Assembly: GCF_002368335.1 (NCBI RefSeq)
Contig: NZ_AP018288.1
Coordinates: forward strand, 1,419,551 to 1,483,550
Length of the DNA stretch: 64,000 bases
Direction: 5' to 3'
DNA from: Nostoc sp. NIES-4103
GTDB lineage: Bacteria; Cyanobacteriota; Cyanobacteriia; Cyanobacteriales; Nostocaceae
Translations under genes and position numbers: made by a program
Notes under the pieces: model-generated
The model's input: the letters and a program-made list of their open reading frames with translations, nothing else
What the model was told of the DNA's origin: nothing
The model's database searches: none
Shown here: positions 37,501-45,326 of the stretch, one piece after another
How the letters are laid out: each line of letters begins with the position of its first letter
Numbering within the stretch: position 1 is the stretch's first letter

Positions 37501-38091
37501 GGATATTCTCTCGCCTATACTTTCTGGTAAGGAAGCTTCTGTTTCCTGCTCGTCGGACAAAAACTCAATCAGGCTAGCTAAAATATTTTTGATGGGCGGA
37601 GCTTCCCGCAGCGATCGCCATATGATATACTCAAAGCTATCTTTAATACGCTCCGTCAGCTTGATTGCTAAAGCTGATTTACCAATTCCTCCCATCCCCA
37701 ACATTGCCACTAACCTGCAACGTTCCTGAAGGAGCAACTGTTCTAATGCAGCCATTTCTTCTGTTCGACCATAAAAAATGGAAACATTAGTCGCTTCTCC
37801 CCAATCTTGGTGCTGAGATTGGTCAGAGTTGGTGTAACAATCTTTCTCTAGTTTGATATTAAAAGCTTGGAAAAACAGCTCAATTGTTCGTTTGTCAACT
37901 CCGCCTTCACGAGACAGCACTTTGGAAATTGTAGCAGTGTTTATCCCAATCCGGTCGCTTAGATCTTCAAGCGTATACCTGGTTCCATAATTTTCATTTA
38001 ATTCAGCATTAAGTTTAGCGGACTGAAGTTTTTGTAATCCTTCTGGAGTGAGAATAAGACCACGTTTACGTTTCTGCTTTGTCAGTTTCAT
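34561..38091 (-). CDS. STAND NTPase: HTH / NB-ARC / 14 WD40 repeats
   Basis: The 1176-residue protein starts with a basic helix-turn-helix (about 35-75; YTLEDLSDRIGINTATISKV). An NB-ARC module follows, with P-loop GMGGIGKSALAI, Walker B LLILDNIES, sensor LLTTREK and GNALALKVV. A winged-helix and linker region of about 200 residues leads to 14 WD40 repeats (from about residue 555), enough for two seven-bladed propellers, mostly of the form HxxxVxSVAFSPDGxxLASGSxDxTVKLWDV. STAND proteins are ligand-triggered switches; bacterial members act in signalling and in anti-phage defence. The N-terminal DNA-binding-like domain suggests a regulatory output. No effector nuclease or protease is seen. Confidence 0.9.
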   Translation of the reverse strand: MKLTKQKRKRGLILTPEGLQKLQSAKLNAELNENYGTRYTLEDLSDRIGINTATISKVLSREGGVDKRTIELFFQAFNIKLEKDCYTNSDQSQHQDWGEATNVSIFYGRTEEMAALEQLLLQERCRLVAMLGMGGIGKSALAIKLTERIKDSFEYIIWRSLREAPPIKNILASLIEFLSDEQETEASLPESIGERISRLIDYLRQHRCLLILDNIESILQGGSRAGLYREGYEGYGDLLKRVGEVTHQSCLLLTTREKPKEVAALEGETLCVRSFVLGGLQAADGQEILKVKGVFASEFESEQLVGRYAGNALALKVVATTIQDVFGGNIYKFLQQETIVFGDIHELLEQQFRRLSNLEKDAMYWLAINREPVSLSEIRSDIVSQIPPQKLLESLESLVRRSLIEKSEGLFTLQPVVMEYVTQRLIEQVCQEIAHDHIDLFRCHALMKATAKDYIRDIQIRLIVQPVINGLLGIFRSKKNLESQLTQILANLRQTSPLEQSYTAGNVLNLLCHLGTDLTGYDFSDLSIWQVDLRCMKLHDVNFQNADFDRSVFTETFGGVLSVAFSPDGKLLALGDTNGNIRLYQVSDWQQLLICKGHTNWVLSLAFSPDSGIFASGSIDHTVKLWDVNTGECLKTLCGHKHEVWSVAFSPDGNTLASASDDQTIKLWSVHTGQCLKNFLGHTSWVLSVTFSSDGQMLMSGSDDHTVKLWDINTGECFKTLQGHLDGVRSITVSPDGQMLASGSEDHTLKLWDVNTGECLKTFQGHSNEVYSVAFSSQGDFLASASFDQTVRLWSVPTGECFEIFHGHCGWVFSVAFSPQGDFLASGSYDQTVRLWDISSGECLKNFQGYTNQVLSVAFSPDGKMLASGSHDSLMRLWDVNTGQCLKTFQGHRATIQSVAFSPDGQTLASGSHDSSIKLWDVSTGQDVKTFEGHQALVWSVAFCSDGQLLASSSDDQTVKLWDVTTGQCLKTFQGHQAAVWSVAFSPQGTMLASGALDQTVKLWDVSTGECKRTLKGHTTWVASVTFSPNGELLASTSPDGTLRLWSVHTGEYLRILHAKTGWLHSVTFSSDGCILASGSQDNTVKLWDVTTGQSLKNLQGHTSRLWSVVFSPNNQILASSGDDETIRLWNIATGECLKTLKPDKPYERMNIMGITGLTTATIATLKVLGAIASDN

Positions 38092-38626
38092 TCAACCCAC
38101 CTTTAAAGCCATAAAATCAATGACTCTGCTATATGATTAATCGAGTTACTTTCAATGCAATTTTTTTTGGGATTACAACTTAGTCGGTGCTTTTTAGCTA
38201 GAACTTCAGATATTTAACATCACAATGGGAAAACCACGTAAGTATGAATATATCATAAAAAGTTCTTGTGGCTCTAAGGACTTTAATACAAAAATATTTA
38301 AAAAATTTAACTTTTATAATTAACTAGTTTTCAAAGATATTAGGGACAAAAAAATGAACAAGATTACGGAAAGTCAAGCTAAGTATGAAACACTGACTAA
38401 AATTCCTTGGGAGAATAATATTTCAGTAGTCCAAAAAATTTTTTTTACCTGGGATGAACGCTGATAAATATTGTTATCTGTAATACTTTTGCTCAAGTCA
38501 ATCTGGAATTAGCAAAGCATGTATTGAGTATGATGACTTCAGAAATCTGCTACTTTTGTTGCGTTGATTACAAAATCAAATATTGCATTTGATTTGATCC
38601 ACTTTACTTTCAGAATAATTGCCAAT
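38092..38626. other. Divergent intergenic region, STAND gene / ltrA
   Basis: AT-rich, with the promoters of both genes expected. The only possible gene is a 36-codon reading frame at 38354-38464 (see that entry). Confidence 0.5.
38354..38464 (+). CDS. Possible 36-aa small protein
   Basis: An ATG-to-TGA frame beginning MNKITESQAKYETLTKIPWE and ending FFTWDER. Amino-acid composition is protein-like, but AGGGACAAAAAA is only a moderate ribosome-binding site. It may be a remnant. Confidence 0.25.
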   Translation: MNKITESQAKYETLTKIPWENNISVVQKIFFTWDER

Positions 38627-39808
38627 ATGACCAATTTTCTAGAACCACCAAGATTACGAGTTGGTGAAGATATCGAAGAAGAACGACGCACCACCTGGCT
38701 AGAACTTTTTTATGATTTGGTATTTGTGGTTGCAGTTTCTCAACTCGCCCACAATCTTAAAGAGGATATTTCGCTATCAGGATTATTTGGCTTTGTAGTT
38801 CTATTCATACCGATTTGGTGGTCATGGATTGGAACGACACTCTATGCCAACCGCTTTGATAGTGATGATGTGGTACATCGGTTATTAATTGGTCTACAAA
38901 TGCTGACAGCAGCAGCAATGGCTATCAACATCCACCACGGTTTGGCCGAGAGTTCTGCTGGTTTTGCCCTTTCCTATGCTCTTGGTCGTGCTGTACTCGT
39001 AATCGAGTATATTCGAGCGGGAACACATATCCCTTCGGCACGTCCTTTAACCACTAGATATGCCACAGGTTTTGCGATCGCAGCCTCTTTCTGGTTAATA
39101 TCAGCAGCTGTACCGATTCCTTGGCGGTTCGGACTTTGGGCATTGGGAATCATTATTGATTTTGTCACACCCCTAATAGGAAGTAAGTTTCAGATCGGAT
39201 TACTCCCCCACGCCTCCCACTTACCAGAACGGTTTGGGCTATTTACCCTTATAGTCTTAGGTGAGGCAATCATTGCAGTGGTCGATGGTATGTCTCAACA
39301 GAAATGGGATGTTTTAACCGTGATTGCCGCAGTATTTGGTTTACTTATTGCTTTTAGTTGGTGGTGGGTCTATTTTGATAACCTGGGTGGCACACCAATT
39401 GAGATGGCGCGGACACATGGCAGAATCAGTGTTGTCAATCTTTGGCTATACACTCATTTACCGCTAGTAATTGGGATTGCTGCTGCTGGAGTTGGTGTAG
39501 AACAAATCTTGTTGAGTCAGCCAACCGTAGCACTACCCGATTCCCAGCGATGGCTGATTTGTGGTGCAGTGGCATTATGTTCGCTATCTGTGAGTATTCT
39601 CCATAGATATGGGGTACTCCGTCATTGTAAAGTCCGTTCTCTGTATCGACTTGTGAGTGCAGGAGTAGTGCTAGCGATCGCTATCTTTGGTCAAGGTTTG
39701 TTACCTGTTGCAATCATCAGCCTTGTAGCTTTAGTTTCTGCGGCCCAGGTCGTTCAGGATTTGTATCAGAGTCGTCCCACTACCCGCTTAGTCGATCCAG
39801 AAATTTAG
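38627..39808 (+). CDS. ltrA: Low temperature requirement protein A family
   Basis: This integral membrane protein of 393 residues has about ten hydrophobic segments. The N-terminal signature TTWLELFYDLVFVVAVSQLA, the WWSWIGTTLYANRFDSDD segment, LPERFGLFTLIVLGEAIIAV and FSWWWVYFDN are those of the LtrA family. The family was named from a Listeria cold-growth mutant; the biochemical role is unclear. I start at MTNFLEPPRLRVG; the frame is open 21 codons further upstream but that part is not LtrA-like. A 14-bp-stem hairpin begins 15 bases after the stop. Confidence 0.92.
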   Translation: MTNFLEPPRLRVGEDIEEERRTTWLELFYDLVFVVAVSQLAHNLKEDISLSGLFGFVVLFIPIWWSWIGTTLYANRFDSDDVVHRLLIGLQMLTAAAMAINIHHGLAESSAGFALSYALGRAVLVIEYIRAGTHIPSARPLTTRYATGFAIAASFWLISAAVPIPWRFGLWALGIIIDFVTPLIGSKFQIGLLPHASHLPERFGLFTLIVLGEAIIAVVDGMSQQKWDVLTVIAAVFGLLIAFSWWWVYFDNLGGTPIEMARTHGRISVVNLWLYTHLPLVIGIAAAGVGVEQILLSQPTVALPDSQRWLICGAVALCSLSVSILHRYGVLRHCKVRSLYRLVSAGVVLAIAIFGQGLLPVAIISLVALVSAAQVVQDLYQSRPTTRLVDPEI

Positions 39809-39823
39809 TGTCAAAAAGTTTTT

Positions 39824-39853
39824 GGTGCGTTAGGACAAATGTCCTAACGCACC
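39824..39853 (+). terminator. Hairpin downstream of ltrA
   Basis: A 14-bp perfect stem GGTGCGTTAGGACA / TGTCCTAACGCACC with a 2-base loop, 15 bases after the ltrA stop. There is no T-run, so termination is likely but not certain. Confidence 0.6.
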
Positions 39854-39925
39854 CTACCAAATTAAAGTCAATATAGATTGTGTATCCTGTATTTTATCTT
39901 TTTGTTAATTCCTCATTTCACCAAT

Positions 39926-40294
39926 TCACAAATTATTTTTTCTTCCACTATTTGTGCAAAATTGATGTGCCTCCTCCATTTGTACCCATTGCTTGATGAG
40001 TAAATATAAAATAGAACGTATCGTAACTCGTTTTTGAGTGCAAAGCAATTTAAATTGACGTTTTAAAGATTTCGGCACATATGCTTTGACATCTTCAAAC
40101 TCCTGGTTCAACAAATCCATAGAAGAAAATTCAGCCACAGGAGAATCTGTTTGTATCCAATTCCTAATTAGCCTCTCTAACACTTCGCTCATTTCCAACT
40201 CTTTCTGTACACAAAGAACCTTAAATTTCAGCTTTAAAGCTCTCGGTATAGCTCCCTTGACAACTACAGTTTCCTCACTATGATTTTTCACCAC
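39926..40294 (-). CDS. Tandem ribbon-helix-helix-like protein (122 aa)
   Basis: Two halves repeat each other. VVVKGAIPRALKLKFKVLCV plus QKELEMSEVLERLIRNWIQ (about 10-48) matches VKAYVPKSLKRQFKLLCTQK plus RVTIRSILYLLIKQWVQ (about 69-105). Each half has a beta strand followed by two helices, as in CopG/ParG-type DNA-binding proteins, which normally dimerise; here one chain carries both subunits. The start is GTG with no clear ribosome-binding site. Stand-alone gene, function unknown; a transcription regulator or plasmid-partition relative is possible. Confidence 0.65.
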   Translation of the reverse strand: MVKNHSEETVVVKGAIPRALKLKFKVLCVQKELEMSEVLERLIRNWIQTDSPVAEFSSMDLLNQEFEDVKAYVPKSLKRQFKLLCTQKRVTIRSILYLLIKQWVQMEEAHQFCTNSGRKNNL

Positions 40295-40409
40295 ACAATT
40301 ACATTTGATATTAAATTTACTATCGAAAAAATGTTTTTGTTAATGCCTTCAATAAATATCTGGCAATATGATTTCTTGTACTGCAAAACCTAATTGTTTA
40401 ATTATTAGG

Positions 40410-40590
40410 TCAGCCTAGAAAAAATTTCCTTGCAGAACCAATTTTATGGATAATATCAACTAACTCATCATTTATGTTCTCCTTAGCTTTGTAATGAACT
40501 ATGAAGCCAAACTCATGAAGTAACTCAACAAATTCGTCTAAGATACAGCTGTGATTACCTACGGATTTCACCAGCAATATCTTGTATCAT
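40410..40590 (-). pseudogene. Small decayed gene
   Basis: The C-terminal part, ILDEFVELLHEFGFIVHYKA followed by KENINDELVDIIHKIG, has convincing protein composition and ends at a stop. Upstream, an ATG at 40590 opens MIQDIAGEIRR in another frame, followed at once by a stop. This suggests a frameshifted gene of roughly 60 residues. Family unknown. Confidence 0.35.
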
Positions 40591-40739
40591 ATCTAGGTCT
40601 AGTGTACTGTCGTTCGTTTTTCTCTCCTATATCCTGTAGATAGATTTAGGCTTCATCATAATGGCCATATTTTTGATATCACTCATCTACTGTTAGATTG
40701 AATTTGAGAAACAGGATTTTTGCAAAAATACCAATTTTA

Positions 40740-40814
40740 TGTGACGTTGTGCTTTATTCACGTAGGAGTAATTCATCAATTGATCCTAAGAGGGTGTAGT
40801 TTTGCGTCAGTCCT
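40740..40814 (-). repeat. Dispersed repeat family C, copy 3
   Basis: Read on the minus strand it begins AGGACTGACGCAAAACTACA, matching 7786-7866. Confidence 0.6.
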
Positions 40815-41087
40815 ATAGGCTCATCTTCATACAGAATTGGTATAAGTCTAATTTATTTATCTCCAGATTTTAAGTTGGATTTTTGAGACACAAAAACTGC
40901 TTATTGAGCATATCTTGTCGTTCTCAACACTCTTGACTTAGTTACATAATATATGATTAGATATCCAAAAGATTTTGACAAGCTAAGAAAGACAATTTAG
41001 GAATGAACTTAAAACTGCGCTAGTAAGGCAACAAAACCCTACATAAATTTGGTATTTTGAGGGATGAAAGTAGGTGGACATTAAATT

Positions 41088-41232
41088 AGGACTTACGCGC
41101 ATTGTCATATTTTTTCCGCCTGGGTTGTCAAGAATCAAGAGTCAATAGTCTAAAAAACCTTGATTTTTGACTCAGTACTTTTGACTATTGACTGCCATTG
41201 CAGAAAATATGTGTGCCAGTTGCGTAAGTCCT
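41088..41232. mobile_element. MITE-like element with AGGACTTACGC ends, family B copy 2
   Basis: Perfect 11-bp ends AGGACTTACGC / GCGTAAGTCCT continue imperfectly. The interior hairpin is made of GAGTCAATAGTC and GACTATTGACT, and the length (145 bp) is that of the copy near guaA. Confidence 0.75.
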
Positions 41233-41456
41233 GTAAATTTGAAATGCCAATGAGAGAAACCTGCTCATCACAAAGCTTTTTCCTCCTGCCTTCTGGATGG
41301 CGATCGCGCTCGTGCTTCACCAAAAAGACACCACTTTGCCATCTCGGCGAAACCCAGATGGCAAATGGACTCAACTCTTGCCTCCTACTTACCAATTGCA
41401 AAAACTAGAATGCAACGCCCTATTGAGAATTTTTTATTTCCCAGAAGCTCAAAATT

Positions 41457-41568
41457 GGCGTTGCTGATTTGAGGTATGAATGTCAAAAGTTTCATTTTTC
41501 AAACTCTTACTCTCTGTGCCTCTGCGCCTGGTGCGTGAGACAAATTCATATTTTCAATCAGCAACGCC
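41457..41568 (+). mobile_element. MITE with GGCGTTGCTGATT ends and 8-bp target duplication, family D copy 1
   Basis: Perfect 13-bp inverted ends GGCGTTGCTGATT / AATCAGCAACGCC enclose a 112-bp element, flanked on both sides by TCAAAATT (41449-41456 and 41569-41576). The right duplication overlaps the stop codon (41575-41577) of the glucosidase gene. Non-coding; transposed in trans. Confidence 0.88.
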
Positions 41569-41574
41569 TCAAAA

Positions 41575-44235
41575 TTAATCTGATAACACCTGTTCTGCAC
41601 ACTGCTGGATTAATTTGGCGATTACACCTGTCCAACCAGTTTGATGACTGGCACCAATACCAGCACCATTGTCTCCGTGAAAGTATTCATTGAACAGAAT
41701 TAGATCGCGCCAATTCGGGTCATTTTGGAATTTTTCCGTTCCCCCATAAAAAGGTCGTCTACCAGAAGCATCTGTCAGAAAAATATCGATCAGCCTTTGA
41801 GCTAATTCAATGGCTACTTCTTTAAGTGTTAGCATTTGCCCAGAACCAGTGGGACACTCAACTTTGAAATCGTCGCCGAAGTAGCGATAGAACTTTTGCA
41901 GCGATTCTAGTAGTAGATAATTAATGGGAAACCAGATTGGCCCCCGCCAGTTGGAATTACCGCCAAACATCCCTGTGCTAGACTCGGCAGGTTCGTAATC
42001 TACCCGATACTCCTGACCATCCACCGTTAAAGTATAGGGGTGAGATGCATGAACTTTAGAAACAGAACGAATACCATAAGGGCTAAAAAACTCTGTTGCA
42101 TCTAACATCGTTTCTAGGATGCGGCGGAGTTTATCTGGATAAGCGATCGCTAACAACCGCCGTTCACCAACACCTTGTTTCTGCATACAAGCGATATTTC
42201 GGGTCAAGTCAGGGCGATTTTGCAAAAACCATTGGGTTCGTTGCTTAAAGCCTGGGAACCGATCCAAGATTTCTGGTTCTAGGATGCTGACAGCACACAA
42301 TGGAACTAACCCCACCAGCGATCGCACTTTCATCGGGCATTGTCGCCCATCTGGTAAATGTAGGGCATCATAGTAAAAGCCATCACCTTCATCCCAAAGC
42401 GCTATTTGGGCATCACCAACGCCGTTCATGGCATCAGCAATGTACAGGAAATGCTCGAAAAACTTGCTGGCAATGTCTTCATAGATGGGATTTTCTTTGG
42501 CTAACTCGAAAGCGATCGTTAGCATATTCAGACAATACATCGCCATCCAACTTGTACCATCTGCTTGTTGCAAGTATCCACCAGTTGGTAGTTCAACACT
42601 ACGGTCAAACACACCAATATTATCCATACCCAAAAAGCCACCCTGAAAGATATTTTTGCCCTCGAAATCTTTCCGGTTAACCCACCAAGTAAAATTCAGC
42701 AGTAATTTCTGGAAAATACCTTCCAAAAACTTTTTATCCGCACGACCATACATTTTCTGCTCAAGCTGATAAACTTGCCATGCCGCCCAAGCATGAACCG
42801 GCGGATTCACATCACCAAAAGCCCATTCATATGCTGGGAGTTGGCCGTTAGGATGCATATACCACTCCCGTGTCAAGCGACTCAGTTGCAACTTGGCAAA
42901 GTCCGGGTCAACCATCGCCAGCGGAATTACATGAAAAGCTAAATCCCAAGCTGCAAACCAAGGATATTCCCATTTGTCAGGCATGGAAAGTATATCCTCG
43001 TTAAATAGATGAACCCATTCATGATTTCTGCCATGAAGTCGTGATGCTGGCGGCGGCGGCCCAGCTGCATCGCCTTTGAGCCATTTGTCAGCTACATAGT
43101 AATAAAATTGTTTGCTCCACAACATCCCAGCAAAAGCTTGCCGCTGCACATTACGTCTATCTTCTGACAAAGGAAACGGACAAATTCGCTGATAAAATTC
43201 ATCTGCTTCACGCTGGCGTTGTTGCCAAACCGTGTCAAAATCAGTTCCAAATGGTGCAGTTAAATTTTGTATATCACTTAACCGCAATCTTATTGTCTTA
43301 GTTTCACCCGCACCGATTTGTAATTCATAACGAGCAGCAAACTTAGTGCCAATGCGATTGGGATTGACAGCGTTTTTTTGCCCATTTACTACATAATTAT
43401 TAATTCCATCTTTAACATATGCTGAAGCATTATTGACTCCAAACAATCTTTCATAATTAGTTTCATTTTCTGTAAATAGTAGTTCTGGAGTTTCATTGCA
43501 GTAGAGCCATCGAGTTTCTAAATCATGGTGATAAGCTTCGATGGTGCTGAAATTAGAATTAGATTCGCTAATTTTCAGCCATGGTTTCTCTTGTTCATTT
43601 AAATTCCAAGACCAGGTGTTGCGAAACCAAAGTGTTGGTAGCAGATGTAATGTTTTTGCTTCTGGCCCTCGGTTAGTGATACTAATCTGAATAAAAATAT
43701 CTTCAGGTGAAGCCTTGGCATACTCAATAAACACATCAAAATAGCGGTCTTGGTCAAATATACCAGTATCGATTAATTCAAACTCCCGACTGTGGCGACC
43801 TCTGCGTCGATTTTCTTCTACTAGCTGGCTGTAAGGGAAAGCAGCTTGCGGATATTTATAAAGATATTTCATGTAGGAATGAGTAGGAGTGTTATCCAGG
43901 TAGAAGTAATATTCCTTAACATCTTCCCCGTGATTTCCTTCATTTCCTGTCAGACCGAAAAGCCTCTCTTTGAGAATTGCATCCTCACCATTCCACAGAG
44001 CAATAGCAAAACACAATCGCTGATGATTATCAGAAATTCCAGCAATCCCATCCTCTCCCCAACGATAGGCGCGAGAACGAGCATGGTCGTGGGGGAAAAA
44101 GTCCCAGGCTGTACCATCAGCGCTATAGTCTTCTCGCACCGTTCCCCACTGCCGTTCGCTCAGATAGCAACCCCATCGTTTCCAGTAGGCTGTGCGCTCT
44201 CGGTCTGCTGCCAATCTTGCTTCTTCTTGAGTCAT
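41575..44235 (-). CDS. Glucosidase, GH63-like (MGH1-type) glycoside hydrolase
   Basis: This 886-residue cytoplasmic protein starts MTQEEARLAADRERTAYWKR, typical of the bacterial GH63-like family. The catalytic (alpha/alpha)6 barrel occupies about 400-870, with WFAAWDLAFHVIPLAMVDPD, LPAYEWAFGDVNPPVHAWA, NRKDFEGKNIFQGGFLGMDN and GMFGGNSNWRGPIWFPINYL. Acidic residues in the WDLAFH and YEWAFGD segments fit the family's catalytic pair. The likely substrate is a glucosylated or mannosylated small molecule such as a glucosylglycerate-type solute, but this cannot be read from sequence. The stop codon lies in the target duplication of a MITE. Confidence 0.87.
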   Translation of the reverse strand: MTQEEARLAADRERTAYWKRWGCYLSERQWGTVREDYSADGTAWDFFPHDHARSRAYRWGEDGIAGISDNHQRLCFAIALWNGEDAILKERLFGLTGNEGNHGEDVKEYYFYLDNTPTHSYMKYLYKYPQAAFPYSQLVEENRRRGRHSREFELIDTGIFDQDRYFDVFIEYAKASPEDIFIQISITNRGPEAKTLHLLPTLWFRNTWSWNLNEQEKPWLKISESNSNFSTIEAYHHDLETRWLYCNETPELLFTENETNYERLFGVNNASAYVKDGINNYVVNGQKNAVNPNRIGTKFAARYELQIGAGETKTIRLRLSDIQNLTAPFGTDFDTVWQQRQREADEFYQRICPFPLSEDRRNVQRQAFAGMLWSKQFYYYVADKWLKGDAAGPPPPASRLHGRNHEWVHLFNEDILSMPDKWEYPWFAAWDLAFHVIPLAMVDPDFAKLQLSRLTREWYMHPNGQLPAYEWAFGDVNPPVHAWAAWQVYQLEQKMYGRADKKFLEGIFQKLLLNFTWWVNRKDFEGKNIFQGGFLGMDNIGVFDRSVELPTGGYLQQADGTSWMAMYCLNMLTIAFELAKENPIYEDIASKFFEHFLYIADAMNGVGDAQIALWDEGDGFYYDALHLPDGRQCPMKVRSLVGLVPLCAVSILEPEILDRFPGFKQRTQWFLQNRPDLTRNIACMQKQGVGERRLLAIAYPDKLRRILETMLDATEFFSPYGIRSVSKVHASHPYTLTVDGQEYRVDYEPAESSTGMFGGNSNWRGPIWFPINYLLLESLQKFYRYFGDDFKVECPTGSGQMLTLKEVAIELAQRLIDIFLTDASGRRPFYGGTEKFQNDPNWRDLILFNEYFHGDNGAGIGASHQTGWTGVIAKLIQQCAEQVLSD

Positions 44236-44289
44236 GGCGATTTTGTGTTTTGAATTTTGAGAGTTAAAAAAGTTCTGAATATCTGATTT

Positions 44290-44351
44290 TTATGTAAAGG
44301 CAATTTATGAATTGCCCCTACACAATGTAGTTTAGACTAAGTTCTATAGGA
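44290..44351 (-). repeat. Dispersed repeat family C, copy 4 (partial)
   Basis: GGCAATTTATGAATTGCCCC and TACACAATGTAGTTTAGACT align with the central and terminal parts of the other family C copies. Confidence 0.45.
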
Positions 44352-44361
44352 GCAATAATAC

Positions 44362-45135
44362 TTACTGCTCGTGATAGTTGCGGCTTAAACCCCCATCTAC
44401 ATAAAAGGTTGCACCTGTAATGTAGTCGGCATCTGATGAAGCTAAAAAAGCAACTATCGGTGCAATATCCTCTGGCTTGCCTAAGCGACCCAAGGGAATG
44501 TTCTTCAATAGCGATCGCAATTTTTCAGGATCGTTTAATAGCTTACTATTGATTGGTGTTTCAATTGCTCCTGGAGCCACGTTGTTAATTGTGATGCCCA
44601 AAGGCCCAAGTTCAACTGCTAAATTACGCATCATCATCTTCACACCGCCCTTGCTGGCACAATAGGAAGTGAAGTGAGGAAATGCTATTTCTTCATGGGT
44701 AGAACTAATATTGATAATTTTGCCAGTTCGTTTGGTTTCAATGAGATGCTGTACTATCGCTTGAGTAGCAAAAAATGTGCCTTTGAGGTTGAGATTCAGC
44801 ACTGCATCATAGTCTGCTTCAGTGATGTCCCAGAAGTCTGCATTCCTGCCATCGATGCCGGCATTGTTTACTAAAACGTCTATTTTGCCAAAGTGTTGAA
44901 TACCCTGGTCTATCAGCTGACGGATGTCGCTGATCACACTTAAGTCAGCTTTGACAATTAAACCTTTGCGTCCAGCAGCTTCCACTTTCGAGAGAGTTTC
45001 TTCAGCTCCTTCCACATGAGAGCGATAGTCAATCACAACATCTGCACCTTCTTGAGCCAGACGCACGGCAATGGCTTGACCAATTCCACTGCTGCTGCCA
45101 GTTACTAAAGCTACTTTACCTTCGAGTTTACTCAT
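44362..45135 (-). CDS. Glucose 1-dehydrogenase-like SDR
   Basis: The 257-residue classical short-chain dehydrogenase/reductase has the cofactor motif TGSSSGIG, the NNAGIDG structural motif and the catalytic YCASK after INISS. It also shows PGAIETPINSKLLNDPEKL and the C-terminal ITGATFYVDGGL. Closest in style to bacterial glucose 1-dehydrogenases, which oxidise beta-D-glucose to gluconolactone with NAD(P)+. That would match the neighbouring glucosidase as a source of free glucose. I start at MSKLEGKVALVTG; the frame is open 31 codons upstream. Confidence 0.88.
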   Translation of the reverse strand: MSKLEGKVALVTGSSSGIGQAIAVRLAQEGADVVIDYRSHVEGAEETLSKVEAAGRKGLIVKADLSVISDIRQLIDQGIQHFGKIDVLVNNAGIDGRNADFWDITEADYDAVLNLNLKGTFFATQAIVQHLIETKRTGKIINISSTHEEIAFPHFTSYCASKGGVKMMMRNLAVELGPLGITINNVAPGAIETPINSKLLNDPEKLRSLLKNIPLGRLGKPEDIAPIVAFLASSDADYITGATFYVDGGLSRNYHEQ

Positions 45136-45200
45136 TGTATTTACTCTTGATTTTGATATTTGTTTGAGTTTGAAACGAATCCTGACATGGAAATCAAGTA

Positions 45201-45297
45201 ATACCAATTCTCTAAAATTCGGCAACACATTCGCTTTGCCGAAACCCAGACTATACCTGAATTTCTTAATTACGAATTACGAATTACGAATTGGTAT
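45201..45297. repeat. 97-bp inverted-repeat element with ATACCAATTC ends
   Basis: Ends ATACCAATTC / GAATTGGTAT. The right half is built of GAATTAC units. It lies between the SDR and aquaporin genes; the right end is 30 bases from the aquaporin stop codon. Confidence 0.6.
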
Positions 45298-45326
45298 AAG
45301 TTCTGTGAATAGGTGTAAGATTAAAT

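Larger units (their letters stand above)
40295..41574. other. 1.3-kb intergenic region with gene remnant and mobile elements
   Basis: It contains a probable decayed gene (40410-40590), a family C repeat (40740-40814), a family B element (41088-41232) and a family D element (41457-41568). Confidence 0.5.
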
